This document shows, piece by piece, positions 1-9,200 of a DNA stretch of 54,346 nt. Source of the stretch: an uncultured Bacteroidota bacterium (lineage in GTDB: Bacteria > Bacteroidota > Bacteroidia > Chitinophagales > Chitinophagaceae). Within the stretch, counting starts at the first letter, position 1. Each line of letters starts with the position of its first letter. The DNA lies in assembly GCA_903904855.1 (NCBI GenBank), contig CAIVEH010000004.1, positions 1 to 54,346 of the forward strand, in the 5' to 3' direction. The notes under the pieces were generated by a model that was given only the letters and a program-made list of their open reading frames with translations, was not told the origin of the DNA and did no database searches. Both the position numbers and the translations under genes were made by a program.

Positions 1-59
1 AGTAATGAGTAAAATGAGAAAAAATTTGCAATAAAAAAATTAAGTCGCTGAAATTCAAT

Positions 60-239
60 ATGTTGCGCAAAATAAATCTGCAAAAAGACGCAATTTTCGA
101 TGAAAAGACGCAATTTTTTGAACGAAACACGCAACAAACACGCAATTTTTTTGACGAAAACACGCAACTTTTTGACGAAAACACGCAATTTTTGATGGAA
201 CAAAAAAATTTCTTTTTCATCCCCAACTTTTCAACTTAA
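60..239. repeat. Degenerate 21-bp tandem repeat (minisatellite)
   Basis: At least five units based on ACGCAATTTTTTGACGAAAAC begin near 88, 108, 140, 162 and 183, with a shortened unit near 129. The period is about 20-22 bases, so a plus-strand frame running from ATG 60 to TAA 237 stays open for 59 codons and shows a repeating D-E-N-T-Q-x-F heptad. I do not call that frame a gene: it is short and AT-rich and has no recognisable family. Bases 240-342 hold nothing I recognise. Confidence 0.6.
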
Positions 240-342
240 TCCATACGAACGCCATTAAAGAATGCTCTGAATTCCAGTTCATGAGATGTGGCACTATTAC
301 AGAGCAAGTGGCAAAGATGGCTGGTTTAACAGTAATGAGTAT

Positions 343-1389
343 TTAATCGGGCTTTGCAAAAGCCGGATCGGTTATAAATGTGGAGTCGGTAAGCGTTTTG
401 AGGAATGCGATCAGCTGATTTTTTTGGGTAGTTGATAAGTGCAGTCCGTTGGCTTTGTAGGGCAAGGCCATAATAGGGTCGAGGTTGTTTACTTTATGCA
501 TACCGTGGTCGTAAAAGTCAATAACCTGTTCCAGTGTAGTGAAGCGGCCATCGTGCATATAATAGTTGCGCATAGCTACATTCCTCAGATTCGGTGTGCG
601 GAATTTGCCAAGGTCATTAGGGTTTCCGGTTACATTATAATACCCCTTATCAGCATCGTTGGCATATAGGCTGTCGAGGCCGGTATTGTGCATCATATTG
701 TCGGTCATGACAGGGTTGGTGTGGCAATGAAAACAGTCGCCGGTTTCGGTAAAGAATATCTGGTAGCCCATGTATTCATCGCCGGTAAGCGTAGTCTGCC
801 CCCGAAAATACATATCGTATTTGCTTCCTTTTGTTATTACTGAACGCAGATATTGGGCCAGTGAGTATGCTATCAGTTTGTGGGTAATGGTATCGGTCCG
901 GTAATATTTTTTAAAGAGGGGTTTGTATTTGGCGCTGGCATTCATTTTAGCAAGATCGGTGGCGAAAAATTCGCTGACCTCAAAGAGCATAACTTCCTCC
1001 AGTGTGCCGGTCTTAGATCCATCCCACATAAAATTAGTGTACCAGGCCAGGTTTTCGTGCGGTAGCACCGGCATTACATTTTTATAAAGGGTGCGGGATG
1101 TAAATCCATTAGCCTGAATATGGCAGCCGGCACAGGCACGGCCGTCGTTTGAAAGCAGGGTGTCGTAATAAAGCATTCGGCCCAGCTGTATCAGTTCCTT
1201 AAAGGGCAAATTGTCGGCTGGCAAAGTGGGTAAGGGAAAATGAGGGGGATATATAAGCGTATCGGGTGTTAAAGTATAAAGGGTGTCTGTGGGGGGCACA
1301 GGATTGTTACTGGTCTTTTTTTTGCAGTTCTGGAAGGTGGCGGAAAGTGTGAGGGTTACTGCTATTATTACAAAGTATTTCGACTTCAT
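343..1389 (-). CDS. Di-haem cytochrome c peroxidase / MauG-family lipoprotein
   Basis: This 348-aa protein has two CxxCH haem c sites, CAGCH at about residues 86-90 and CFHCH at about 219-223, the spacing of the bacterial CcpA/MauG family. The family reduces peroxide or oxidises tryptophan or tyrosine residues on a partner protein in the periplasm. The N-terminus is a hydrophobic signal ending near N-C-K-K-K, so a lipid-anchored periplasmic form is likely. The conserved GKFRTPNLRN and MHDGRF segments of the C-terminal haem domain are present. It lies 28 bases downstream of, and on the same strand as, an MbnP-like gene, matching the MbnP/MbnH pairing. That makes a post-translational modification role plausible, but peroxide scavenging cannot be excluded from sequence. 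Confidence 0.88.
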   Translation of the reverse strand: MKSKYFVIIAVTLTLSATFQNCKKKTSNNPVPPTDTLYTLTPDTLIYPPHFPLPTLPADNLPFKELIQLGRMLYYDTLLSNDGRACAGCHIQANGFTSRTLYKNVMPVLPHENLAWYTNFMWDGSKTGTLEEVMLFEVSEFFATDLAKMNASAKYKPLFKKYYRTDTITHKLIAYSLAQYLRSVITKGSKYDMYFRGQTTLTGDEYMGYQIFFTETGDCFHCHTNPVMTDNMMHNTGLDSLYANDADKGYYNVTGNPNDLGKFRTPNLRNVAMRNYYMHDGRFTTLEQVIDFYDHGMHKVNNLDPIMALPYKANGLHLSTTQKNQLIAFLKTLTDSTFITDPAFAKPD

Positions 1390-1417
1390 TGTTTTCCTGT
1401 TTTAGTGTGTTCTTAAA

Positions 1418-2149
1418 TTAATTGGCAGTAAAAACATCGGCGCCATTTGTTGCTAGTTTTTGCATCAGAGTCGGGTACCCCATACTGAATATCCCGTCGG
1501 TATCGAAATCATAGGTTGCAGGATGCGTGAACCATTCATTGATATTCATAGAAATGTTGAGGCTGGCATCGCCCGTTGGCAGAATAGGAATACTGCATGG
1601 GATACCTGCATTTACCTGGTAGCCATTCTGTCCCAGGTGCATGGCATACCCTGCATGGGCGCCGCTGGTTTTATAATGCCCTTCGAGTTTGAAGAAGTGG
1701 TAACCACCACCCATAACATCTGGCCAGGCCATATTCAGATTGTCTAGTGTCTGGGGTAAACCATAGGAGTTGTTATGTGCAGAATCAAGTCCGATCAAAA
1801 AAGCTATGGAGTCATAAATACCAGTTTGTAAACCTGCTGGAGGGGTTATGCTGAATGTTAAGTTGGTGTCGGCATTTATCAAAACGACAGCATCTATGGA
1901 AGAACAGAGAATTCCTTTTTTGTAAATACGGAAATTACTCAGGTAGTATTCCAGTTTTTCAACACTATAAATATTGCCGGCAGCATTGGTATAGATGGCA
2001 GAGTCGAACAAAAGTTGTGCGCCGTCAACCTTGTGTTGAATTGAAATTAATATTTTGCCGTGATTGATTGAATTTCCGGAATTTTTCCTGCAACTGATCT
2101 GCAAAAGGCATACGACAAGGGACAGAACAAGGAGTAAATTTTTCATCAA
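1418..2149 (-). CDS. MbnP-like lipoprotein
   Basis: This 243-aa protein begins with a lipoprotein signal whose lipobox is LQISC, followed by a polar linker. The segment I-x-H-x-V-D-G-x-x-L near residue 35 and the later E-K-L-E-Y-Y-L-S-N-F stretch are characteristic of the MbnP family, small periplasmic copper-associated proteins. The region around H-F-F-K-L-E-G-H-Y, with several histidines, fits metal binding. In characterised methanobactin operons an MbnH di-haem enzyme converts a tryptophan of MbnP to kynurenine; here the di-haem gene follows directly at 343-1389. No methanobactin precursor or TonB-dependent receptor is visible nearby, so a wider copper role is inference. Initiation may be at the first or second of two adjacent ATG codons. 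Confidence 0.78.
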   Translation of the reverse strand: MMKNLLLVLSLVVCLLQISCRKNSGNSINHGKILISIQHKVDGAQLLFDSAIYTNAAGNIYSVEKLEYYLSNFRIYKKGILCSSIDAVVLINADTNLTFSITPPAGLQTGIYDSIAFLIGLDSAHNNSYGLPQTLDNLNMAWPDVMGGGYHFFKLEGHYKTSGAHAGYAMHLGQNGYQVNAGIPCSIPILPTGDASLNISMNINEWFTHPATYDFDTDGIFSMGYPTLMQKLATNGADVFTAN

Positions 2150-2375
2150 TGATATTTTTGTGAAGTTAAATTGTTTTATGTATTTCCCGACTGATGTTGG
2201 TCAATGGGCGGAATAAGTGGGTATATATAACTGTATCCGGCATCGGGCCAACACAAAATATTGCAGAAAATTTGCGAAATAGAAACTCCGGGACAATAAC
2301 ATAGGCACCTGCACCAATTCCCGAAATATTTGATTAAATTCGTATCGAATTGAACATTTAATCAACATCACTAAG

Positions 2376-2750
2376 CTGATCAAGAAGATTTTTATTGTTG
2401 ATGACGATCAATTAAGCGCCACATTGCTGAAGGATCAGCTTACCCGTACATTCCCGCATGATGTGCATATTTTCAACAACGGAGTAGATTGCCTCAAACA
2501 CCTTGCCGAACAACCTGATATAGTGATTCTGGATTACAATCTTAATTCAGAATTCAAGGATGCAGCCAATGGCCTGAAGATACTGGAGTTGATTAAGAAA
2601 CTGGATTTCGGTATACGGGTAATCATGCTCTCGGGTCAGGATGATTATGGTACAGCCCTGTTAAGTATAACCAAGGGTGCAGAAGAATATGTACTGAAAA
2701 GCCAGGATGCATTTGAAGAGATAGAAATACTCTGTAACCAGGGTAAATAA
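2376..2750 (+). CDS. Stand-alone CheY-like response regulator, non-ATG start
   Basis: A single receiver domain of about 124 aa. From CTG 2376 it reads L/M-I-K-K-I-F-I-V-D-D-D, the standard receiver opening with the acidic pocket. The phospho-acceptor aspartate is in V-I-L-D-Y-N-L, the conserved Ser/Thr in M-L-S-G-Q-D-D, and the lysine in E-E-Y-V-L-K-S. There is no output domain. The first ATG/GTG/TTG-type start in frame is TTG 2424, which would remove the acidic pocket, and the frame is closed by TGA at 2331. CTG 2376 is my choice because it gives the normal family N-terminus; ATT 2349 and ATC 2361 are alternatives. No histidine kinase is adjacent, so the partner is unknown. Confidence 0.75.
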   Translation: MIKKIFIVDDDQLSATLLKDQLTRTFPHDVHIFNNGVDCLKHLAEQPDIVILDYNLNSEFKDAANGLKILELIKKLDFGIRVIMLSGQDDYGTALLSITKGAEEYVLKSQDAFEEIEILCNQGK

Positions 2751-2754
2751 AAAA

Positions 2755-2774
2755 CCCTGCAATTTCGTGCAGGG
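2755..2774. terminator. Bidirectional hairpin between response regulator and lipoprotein
   Basis: CCCTGCA (2755-2761) and TGCAGGG (2768-2774) form a 7-bp stem with a 6-base loop. An A-run precedes it on the plus strand, giving a T-tract for the minus-strand gene. It sits between two convergent genes. Confidence 0.7.
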
Positions 2775-2800
2775 CTTAATGAATATTATAAGGTATTGAA

Positions 2801-3409
2801 TTAGTTGATTTTCCTTCCGGCTACTACTTTAGCTTTATCATCTACTTTATAAGTCTGGTTTTTACGAACCACGATCTTGGCTTCAGCAGCGCTGCTACAG
2901 CTACCGCACTGAACCTGGTAAGTGCTGCCATCATACATAACATCTACCATACCCTGATGCCAGTTTGTGCCAACGAGTATGAAATTGTTGTTGCCATATA
3001 GCGCGCCGAATTCAAGTGTTTTGCCAGCAACATCAAAGCTGAGCTTGAGGTTGTCGCCGTATACTTTTTCGCAAACACCCGGAGTAAAGGCAGGGATTAC
3101 CAGCTCCTTAACTTCCTGATCGTTGTTGAACAGAATGATACCACCCTTAACAGTTCCTTTTTCATTGCTCTGCAGGCGCCTTAATACCAGCTTCTGATCA
3201 ACATAGAACTGGATCTTGGTGATATCTATATTATCATGCTCCAGACGCTCCTTCAGCAATTTGGAGAAAGTGAGATAAGTAGTATCTTTTTTATGCTCAT
3301 CAGGCTTGGTAGCAAATGCATGATGGTGGCAACCTGTATTGACAAACAGGCAAAGTACCAGACTCATCGAAGACATCAGAACAAGTATTGTTTTTTTCAT
3401 AAACGGCAT
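2801..3409 (-). CDS. Hypothetical lipoprotein
   Basis: This 202-aa protein has a lysine-led hydrophobic signal and a cysteine at V-N-T-G-C-H-H-H, so it is probably lipidated and sits in the envelope. I do not recognise the family. The mature part is mostly predicted beta-strand (for example L-K-L-S-F-D-V-A-G-K-T-L-E-F and T-Y-Q-V-Q-C), with a further lone cysteine and a C-G-S-C motif near residue 170 that could form a disulfide. M4 (MKKTI) is an equally good start. It converges on the response regulator gene with a shared terminator, and nothing in the context suggests a function. Confidence 0.7.
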   Translation of the reverse strand: MPFMKKTILVLMSSMSLVLCLFVNTGCHHHAFATKPDEHKKDTTYLTFSKLLKERLEHDNIDITKIQFYVDQKLVLRRLQSNEKGTVKGGIILFNNDQEVKELVIPAFTPGVCEKVYGDNLKLSFDVAGKTLEFGALYGNNNFILVGTNWHQGMVDVMYDGSTYQVQCGSCSSAAEAKIVVRKNQTYKVDDKAKVVAGRKIN

Positions 3410-3937
3410 TTTAATGTTTGTTTTAAAATTACTATCCTAATTGTATGCTTTATTCAATTTAAATACAGATTCCGGTCAAAAATAATACCGGCAAGCCGTA
3501 ATTACAATCTGTTTGCAGCGAACAAAAAGACAATTTTGAACGCAAGATAAATCTTTAAGTTTAAAAACAAAGGGTTTGGTTTATATTTTAGCCTCATTTC
3601 TCTTATTTAATTATTCTGAGCCAGAATCAAAAAACTCGGGAAGCAGGTAATGATATTACTATTATTAAGGCAGTAAAGAGGTATTCCCGTTGCTACCAAT
3701 ATATAATAGGGAGCACAAGATAATAACAAACAGCATAAAAACAAAGGTTTTTAGCAGAGGCAATAAAAAATCGGGTTAAATAATTATGTACACGGAGTAT
3801 GATGATTGAACGAGCCTCATTATTAGACTGAAACAACTATTTTTTCTTTGAAATTTGCATTTTCCAGAAAATTATCCCTATCATTGTATGGTTTTTCTGT
3901 TAGAACCTCAAATATCGTAAAATAAATTGCCTTTTTT
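3410..3937. other. AT-rich intergenic region
   Basis: These 528 bases separate divergent genes, the lipoprotein at 3409 and the T9SS protein at 3938, and must hold both promoters. I found no convincing TTTG / TAnnTTTG pair, RNA gene or longer repeat. Confidence 0.5.
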
Positions 3938-5239
3938 ATGAAAAGAAAGATGCTACTCTTAGTACTTGCATTACCAGTTATTTGTTGCCAGAACGTTGTT
4001 GCCCAGACAGGCTCCAGGCTTACAGGGATGACGCACCTGGTTAATACCGGCTCTTCCTTTACACCAGTGGATTCAACTGATTACGTGTATTCTAGTAACA
4101 GGGGTGGTGATCTGAAACATACTAAGAAGTATGATAATTCAACAGTTTGGAATTACCTGGGAGATACTGCGTATAGTAATTCAAATATGTATCTGCAGAC
4201 TTTTGATGCAAATAATAACCTGTTGTCGAGCACCAGTGAATTTTGGAGCGGTACTGCATGGACACTTTTGACCAAAAATCTGTACTACTATAACACAGCC
4301 GGTTATGACAGCCTGATGATTATGCAATCGTGGGGTGGCAGTTCTTGGATGCCGGTTTCTCAGGAAGTATATTCTTACTTAGGTGGAAAATTAGTTGCTG
4401 ATCAGCATCAGGACTGGAACGGTCTTACACTAAGTTTTACAGCAACCAGCCAGAAAAATTATTATTATGATCCGGTTTCAGGGAATAAAATCAATGAAAC
4501 TGATCTGGATTTAACTTCTGGTCCGCTTAATACTGCACAGATAACTTATACTTATTCTGGTACCAATCAGATGCTTACTACTACCAACAGCACATGGAGT
4601 GGTTCGGCCTGGATGCCTAATACAATGACTACAAATACCTATGACACTGCAGGAAATCTGACCAATGTACTTGCTCAGAATTACGATGCAACCACTACTA
4701 CATGGGTAAATACTACATTAAATAATTACAGCGGATTTATTGGTTCTACACATAATCCTGGTATGGATACTTATCAGACATGGGATACTGCAGGTGGCGG
4801 TACATGGAACAATGTAAGGCAATATTCTTATGGTTATAACTCTTATAACCAGATGACTTCATCGTTGGGTGTATCATGGAATATTATCGGTGTTTTTGAA
4901 GCAGCGCTTAACGATCCTTTAATCAATTATTACTATGAGACTTATAGCACAGGAAGCCATGTAGCTACCAATAATGTAACTGCAGAAGTGAACAGTGCAG
5001 CAGTTTATCCGGTTCCTGCAGGCAATATGCTGCATGTAAACCTTAACTGGAGCGAGGCTCAGACAGCTACAATTGCCATTTATGATATGACCGGAAAGGT
5101 TATTAACCAATGGCAGTCTGATTATGGCACTCAGTATTTCAGCGCTATATCTGTAAACAACCTGGCAACTGGCACGTATTTTGTAAAAATCAACGGGGTT
5201 AACAGCCAGATTGTAAAACAATTTGTAGTTGCTCATTAA
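3938..5239 (+). CDS. Secreted T9SS type A cargo protein with W-rich repeats
   Basis: This 433-aa protein opens with a Sec signal peptide (positively charged N-terminus, then L-L-L-V-L-A-L-P, cleavage near V-V-A-Q-T). The body contains irregular repeats built around S-x-W-S-G-S-A-W-M-P or similar, T-x-N-x-Y and Y-D-x-x-G-N-L segments. These resemble the RHS/YD-like strand repeats common in Bacteroidota surface proteins. The last 80 residues are a type A sorting domain: V-Y-P-V-P-A-G-N opening, I-Y-D-M-T-G-K-V in the middle, then L-A-T-G-T-Y-F-V-K-I. The protein should therefore cross the outer membrane through T9SS and be released or anchored after cleavage. No enzymatic motif was seen. A strong terminator follows. 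Confidence 0.82.
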   Translation: MKRKMLLLVLALPVICCQNVVAQTGSRLTGMTHLVNTGSSFTPVDSTDYVYSSNRGGDLKHTKKYDNSTVWNYLGDTAYSNSNMYLQTFDANNNLLSSTSEFWSGTAWTLLTKNLYYYNTAGYDSLMIMQSWGGSSWMPVSQEVYSYLGGKLVADQHQDWNGLTLSFTATSQKNYYYDPVSGNKINETDLDLTSGPLNTAQITYTYSGTNQMLTTTNSTWSGSAWMPNTMTTNTYDTAGNLTNVLAQNYDATTTTWVNTTLNNYSGFIGSTHNPGMDTYQTWDTAGGGTWNNVRQYSYGYNSYNQMTSSLGVSWNIIGVFEAALNDPLINYYYETYSTGSHVATNNVTAEVNSAAVYPVPAGNMLHVNLNWSEAQTATIAIYDMTGKVINQWQSDYGTQYFSAISVNNLATGTYFVKINGVNSQIVKQFVVAH

Positions 5240-5266
5240 TCTCTGATCTTTAAATAACTTTAAAAG

Positions 5267-5290
5267 AGCGTCCTTTTGGACGCTTTTTTT
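5267..5290 (+). terminator. Rho-independent terminator
   Basis: AGCGTCC (5267-5273), a TTTT loop and GGACGCT (5278-5284) are followed by an uninterrupted T-run. It lies 27 bases after the stop of the upstream T9SS gene. Confidence 0.9.
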
Positions 5291-5302
5291 ATTTATTGTG
5301 AG

Positions 5303-5329
5303 TAGAGACGTTGCAATGCAACGTCTCTA
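5303..5329. repeat. REP-like perfect palindrome
   Basis: TAGAGACGTTGCA (5303-5315) and TGCAACGTCTCTA (5317-5329) are perfect 13-base inverted arms around one base. The sequence resembles short palindromes I recall as dispersed in Bacteroidota and cyanobacterial intergenic DNA. It follows a complete terminator, so terminator function is not needed to explain it. Confidence 0.7.
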
Positions 5330-5361
5330 TTGAAAGATATAAAGGTGTGGGACACTTTTAA

Positions 5362-5369
5362 TATCTTTG
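5362..5369 (+). promoter_or_regulatory. Candidate -7 element for murI (TATCTTTG)
   Basis: TATCTTTG matches the Bacteroidota -7 consensus TAnnTTTG exactly and ends five bases before the murI ATG. Transcription would start at or next to the start codon. I could not find a -33 TTTG at the usual distance, so confidence is limited. Confidence 0.4.
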
Positions 5370-5373
5370 AGGA

Positions 5374-6201
5374 ATGGCAAACAGTGCTCCTATAGGTATA
5401 TTTGATTCAGGATATGGCGGACTGACTGTATTCCGGTCTATCGCTGATCTGTTGCCTCAATATGATTATATATACCTGGGAGATAATGCCCGTGCGCCTT
5501 ATGGTAACAGGTCGTTTGATACTGTTCATCAGTATACACTGGAATGCGTGAAATGGTTTTTCGGGCAAGGGTGCCCACTGGTGATACTTGCCTGTAATAC
5601 AGCCTCAGCCAAGGCCCTACGCACCATTCAGCAGCGCGACCTGCAGGGCCTGGGGGCAGATAAGCGGGTTTTGGGAGTGATACGACCTACCGCTGAGGTT
5701 ATTGGCAATTATACCAAAACAAAATCGGTAGGGGTACTGGGTACAAAAGGCACCATCAGTTCCGGTTCGTATGAAATTGAAATTCATCATTTTTTTCCGG
5801 AAATAAAGGTGCATCAGATGGCCTGCCCAATGTGGGTGCCACTGATAGAAAACGGGGAATATAACAGGCCGGGGGCCGACTATTTTGTGGTTAAATACCT
5901 GGATCAGCTGATTTCATCAGCTCCGGATATAGATACGATTCTGCTTGCTTGTACTCACTATCCGTTACTCATTAATAAGATTAAAAAATTCCTGCCTGAA
6001 AATATCAAGGTCGTTTCACAAGGGCCGATAGTGGCCGATAGCCTTTCCGATTACCTGCTTCGGCATCCGGAAATGGAGCAAAGGCTCTCGAAGAGTGGTG
6101 CCAAACGTTTTTTTACTACCGATGATACAGCTGATTTTGATATGCATGGAGGAGCATTCTGGGGGGAACGTGTTAAGTCTGAAGTAGTTAATTTAGGCTG
6201 A
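5374..6201 (+). CDS. murI: Glutamate racemase
   Basis: This 275-aa enzyme interconverts L- and D-glutamate for peptidoglycan synthesis in the cytoplasm. The family signatures are all present: I-F-D-S-G-Y-G-G near residue 8 with the conserved aspartate, catalytic cysteine about 74 in L-A-C-N-T-A-S, and the second catalytic cysteine about 193 in L-A-C-T-H-Y-P-L-L. The length is normal for the family, and the ATG at 5374 gives the expected N-terminus. It stands as a single gene between two T9SS cargo genes, with its own candidate promoter immediately upstream. Confidence 0.97.
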   Translation: MANSAPIGIFDSGYGGLTVFRSIADLLPQYDYIYLGDNARAPYGNRSFDTVHQYTLECVKWFFGQGCPLVILACNTASAKALRTIQQRDLQGLGADKRVLGVIRPTAEVIGNYTKTKSVGVLGTKGTISSGSYEIEIHHFFPEIKVHQMACPMWVPLIENGEYNRPGADYFVVKYLDQLISSAPDIDTILLACTHYPLLINKIKKFLPENIKVVSQGPIVADSLSDYLLRHPEMEQRLSKSGAKRFFTTDDTADFDMHGGAFWGERVKSEVVNLG

Positions 6202-6297
6202 GATTTGTTTTGGCGTTTGAAACCGTCAAATAATTTCTATTAGCTTGGATAATAGTCTATTCTTTTATATTTTTAGGGTTCGGTTTAAATTGATATT

Positions 6298-9200
6298 ATG
6301 AAAATAAAACATTTACTAATTTGTTTTGCATTTCTTGGGCTTGGATCATCAGGACATTTGAATGCTCAGGTAAAAATAATTGAAACTATAGCCGGTACAG
6401 GAACTGCAAGCTTAACCGGAGATGGAGGAGCTGCAGCAACAGCAACAATGAGCGCCAATTATCTGATGGCAATGGATGCTGCAGGCAATTTATATTTTGC
6501 TGATAATGGCAATGCCCGTGTCCGCAAAATTGCTGCTGGTACAGGTATTATTACAACGGTTGTGGGGGGTGGCGCCACATTAGGAGATGGAGGCCCTGCT
6601 ACTTCGGCTCAATTAGGTGCAGCAGGCGGCCCCAATCCGGGCGTGGTGGGCGTGGCAATAGATCCTGCTGCTACTATTCTGTATGTTGCCGATGGAACCA
6701 ATAACCGCATACGGGCAGTAAGTATGGCTACAGGTATTATTACTACTATTTGTGGCAATGGAACTGCAGGTTTTACCGGCGATGGTACACCAGCATCCGG
6801 AGCACAGGTCAGCGGGCCGCGTGGAATTGCGGTTGATGGCTCATTTAATGTTTACTTCTCCGATGCCGGTAATCAGAGAATAAGAATGATTTCTTCAGGT
6901 ACAGGAAATATTACAACAATAGCAGGAAACGGTACCGCAGGATATCTAGCTGACGGAGTTGTTGCTACCACAACGAGAATAAATAATGTAAGGGGATTGA
7001 CAGTTGATGGTTCTGGTAATGTATATATAGCAGACCAGACAAATAACCGGATAAGAATGATAGCTGCCGGCACAGATATTATTACTACCGTGGCTGGAAA
7101 CGGCACAGGAGGCTATGTAGGTGATGGGGTTGCTGCAACTACCACAAGAATTAACCTTCCCACGGATGTGAAATTTGATGCAGCAGGCAATATGTATATT
7201 GCTGATGTAAGTAATAACCGGATCAGGATGGTAAATACTTCGGGCATAATATCTACAATTGCAGGTGGCGGTACGGCTGGTTATGCCGGTGATGGTTCTG
7301 CCGCAACAGCTGCTGCGGTAAGGCTAAATGCACCTGTAGCAGTTGCTGTTGAGCCATCAGGACAGTATTTTTATATCGGAGACAGAACCAATAACAGGAT
7401 ACGCCAGGTAAGGCCCAATAGTACCCCATATTTCACTGGTGGTTCCACACAAACGCTGACAGTGTGCCAAAACTCGATAGGAGACAGCATCAATTCACTT
7501 ATGGTTGCGTATGACTCAGACAAGTTTCAGACACTTACGTGGAGTGTAAGCAATGCACCACTACATGGAACACTTGGAAGCGCGGCAACAGCAGCAACGA
7601 CTAGTGGCGCTGTTACACCTGTTGGGTTATATTATTCACCAACAACAGGATACAGTGGTGCTGACCAGTTTATTATGCAGGTAACAGATGGGTTTAATAC
7701 TTCCTTCGATACCATTAATGTTACAGTTAATCCATTCCCGTCTGTTGCTGCTATCACAGGGCCTGGCAGCGTTTGTATTACTACAACTATAACTCTTGCC
7801 GATGCTACACCAGGTGGTACATGGAGTGCTACAAATGGCAATGCAAGTGTTGCAGGAGGAACTGTTACCGGAGTAACTGCCGGTATAGATACCATTAATT
7901 ATGCTGTTACCAATACATGTGGTACAACTACTGTAACCGTCGCAGTAACTATAGTTTCAACGCCAAGCCCAATAACCGGGACATTCAATGTATGTGTTGG
8001 ACAGACAACTTTGCTGGGGGATGCCACGACAGGAGGTACCTGGACAAGCTCTGCTCCCGGCACTGGTTCAATAAATTCTAGTTCAGGTCTGGTTACAGGA
8101 GTAGGGCCAGGTAATACAACAATTACCTATTCGCTTGGCGGATCATGTTTTATTACACAGAATGTAACGGTTAATGCCAATCCTGCAGCTATTACGCCTC
8201 CTGGTGCTGTAACTGTATGCGTTGGCGCTACTACCTCGCTGGGAGATGTAACCGCAGGTGGTACCTGGAGCAGTGCTACTCCCGGAATTGCTACTGTGGG
8301 TACATCCGGAGTTGTAACAGGTATTTCACCAGGGGCAGTTAATATTTTATATACCTCTGTTGCCGGATGCTCTGTCACAAAATCAGTTACCGTTATGGTA
8401 GCACCAGCAGCTTTATCTCCTGCCAGCGCTGCAGTGTGCGTTGGCAATAATGTTACTTTTACTGAGAGCGTCGGTGGAGGAGTGTGGAGTAGTGTGGCTC
8501 CTGGAACAGCAAGTATTGCAGCAGGAGTAGTAACAGGCGTAGCGGCCGGCACAACTTCCATATCTTATACTTTAGGAACATGTGCTGTGGGTGCTTCGGT
8601 AACGGTTAACGGATCGCCAGCTGCAATTACTCCACCGGGAGCAGTGAGTATGTGCGTAGGCGCTACGGCTTCGCTGGGTGATGTTACACCGGGTGGTACA
8701 TGGAGTAGTGCCGCTGTAGGTATTGCCACTGTAGGTACCTCAGGTACAGTAACAGGTGTTGCTGCCGGAACAGTTAATATTTCTTATACCAATGTATCAG
8801 GATGTGCAGCTGTGAAATCGGTTACAGTTCTGGTCACCCCTGCTGCATTATCACCAACAAGCGCTACTGTTTGTACTGGGAATACCGTTGCATTTACAGA
8901 GTCAGTAGGTGGTGGCGTATGGAGTAGCACCAATGGTGCCGTTGCAAGTGTTTCGGCTGGATTGGTAACAGGACTTACAGTTGGGAATACCAATATTTCT
9001 TATACAATTGGGACATGTGCCGTTGGTGCACCTGTTACAGTCAACTTATCGCCAAATGCGGGGGTTATTACAGGTCCCGCAACACTCTGTACCGGTTCTC
9101 CTGTAACCTATACTGATGCATCCCCAGGAGGTGTATGGAGCAGCAGTAATCCGTCGGTAGCTACGGTAGGAACTTCTGGTACAGTTACCGGGCTTACAGT

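Noticed and set aside
60-205. Possible CRISPR array in the left-edge repeats
   Set aside because: The units are contiguous at about 21 bases with no unique spacers and no cas genes; it is a simple tandem repeat.
2201-2383. A 60-codon minus-strand frame upstream of the response regulator
   Set aside because: It overlaps the response-regulator start and lacks a start context or recognisable product; it is treated as intergenic.
7632-7895. Long antisense frames across the Ig-array genes (also 8127-8561, 17554-18150, 27795-28445 and others)
   Set aside because: They mirror the repeat pattern of the sense genes, have low-complexity Pro/Val/Thr or Cys/Ser/Asn composition and no recognisable domain. 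They are shadows of codon bias.
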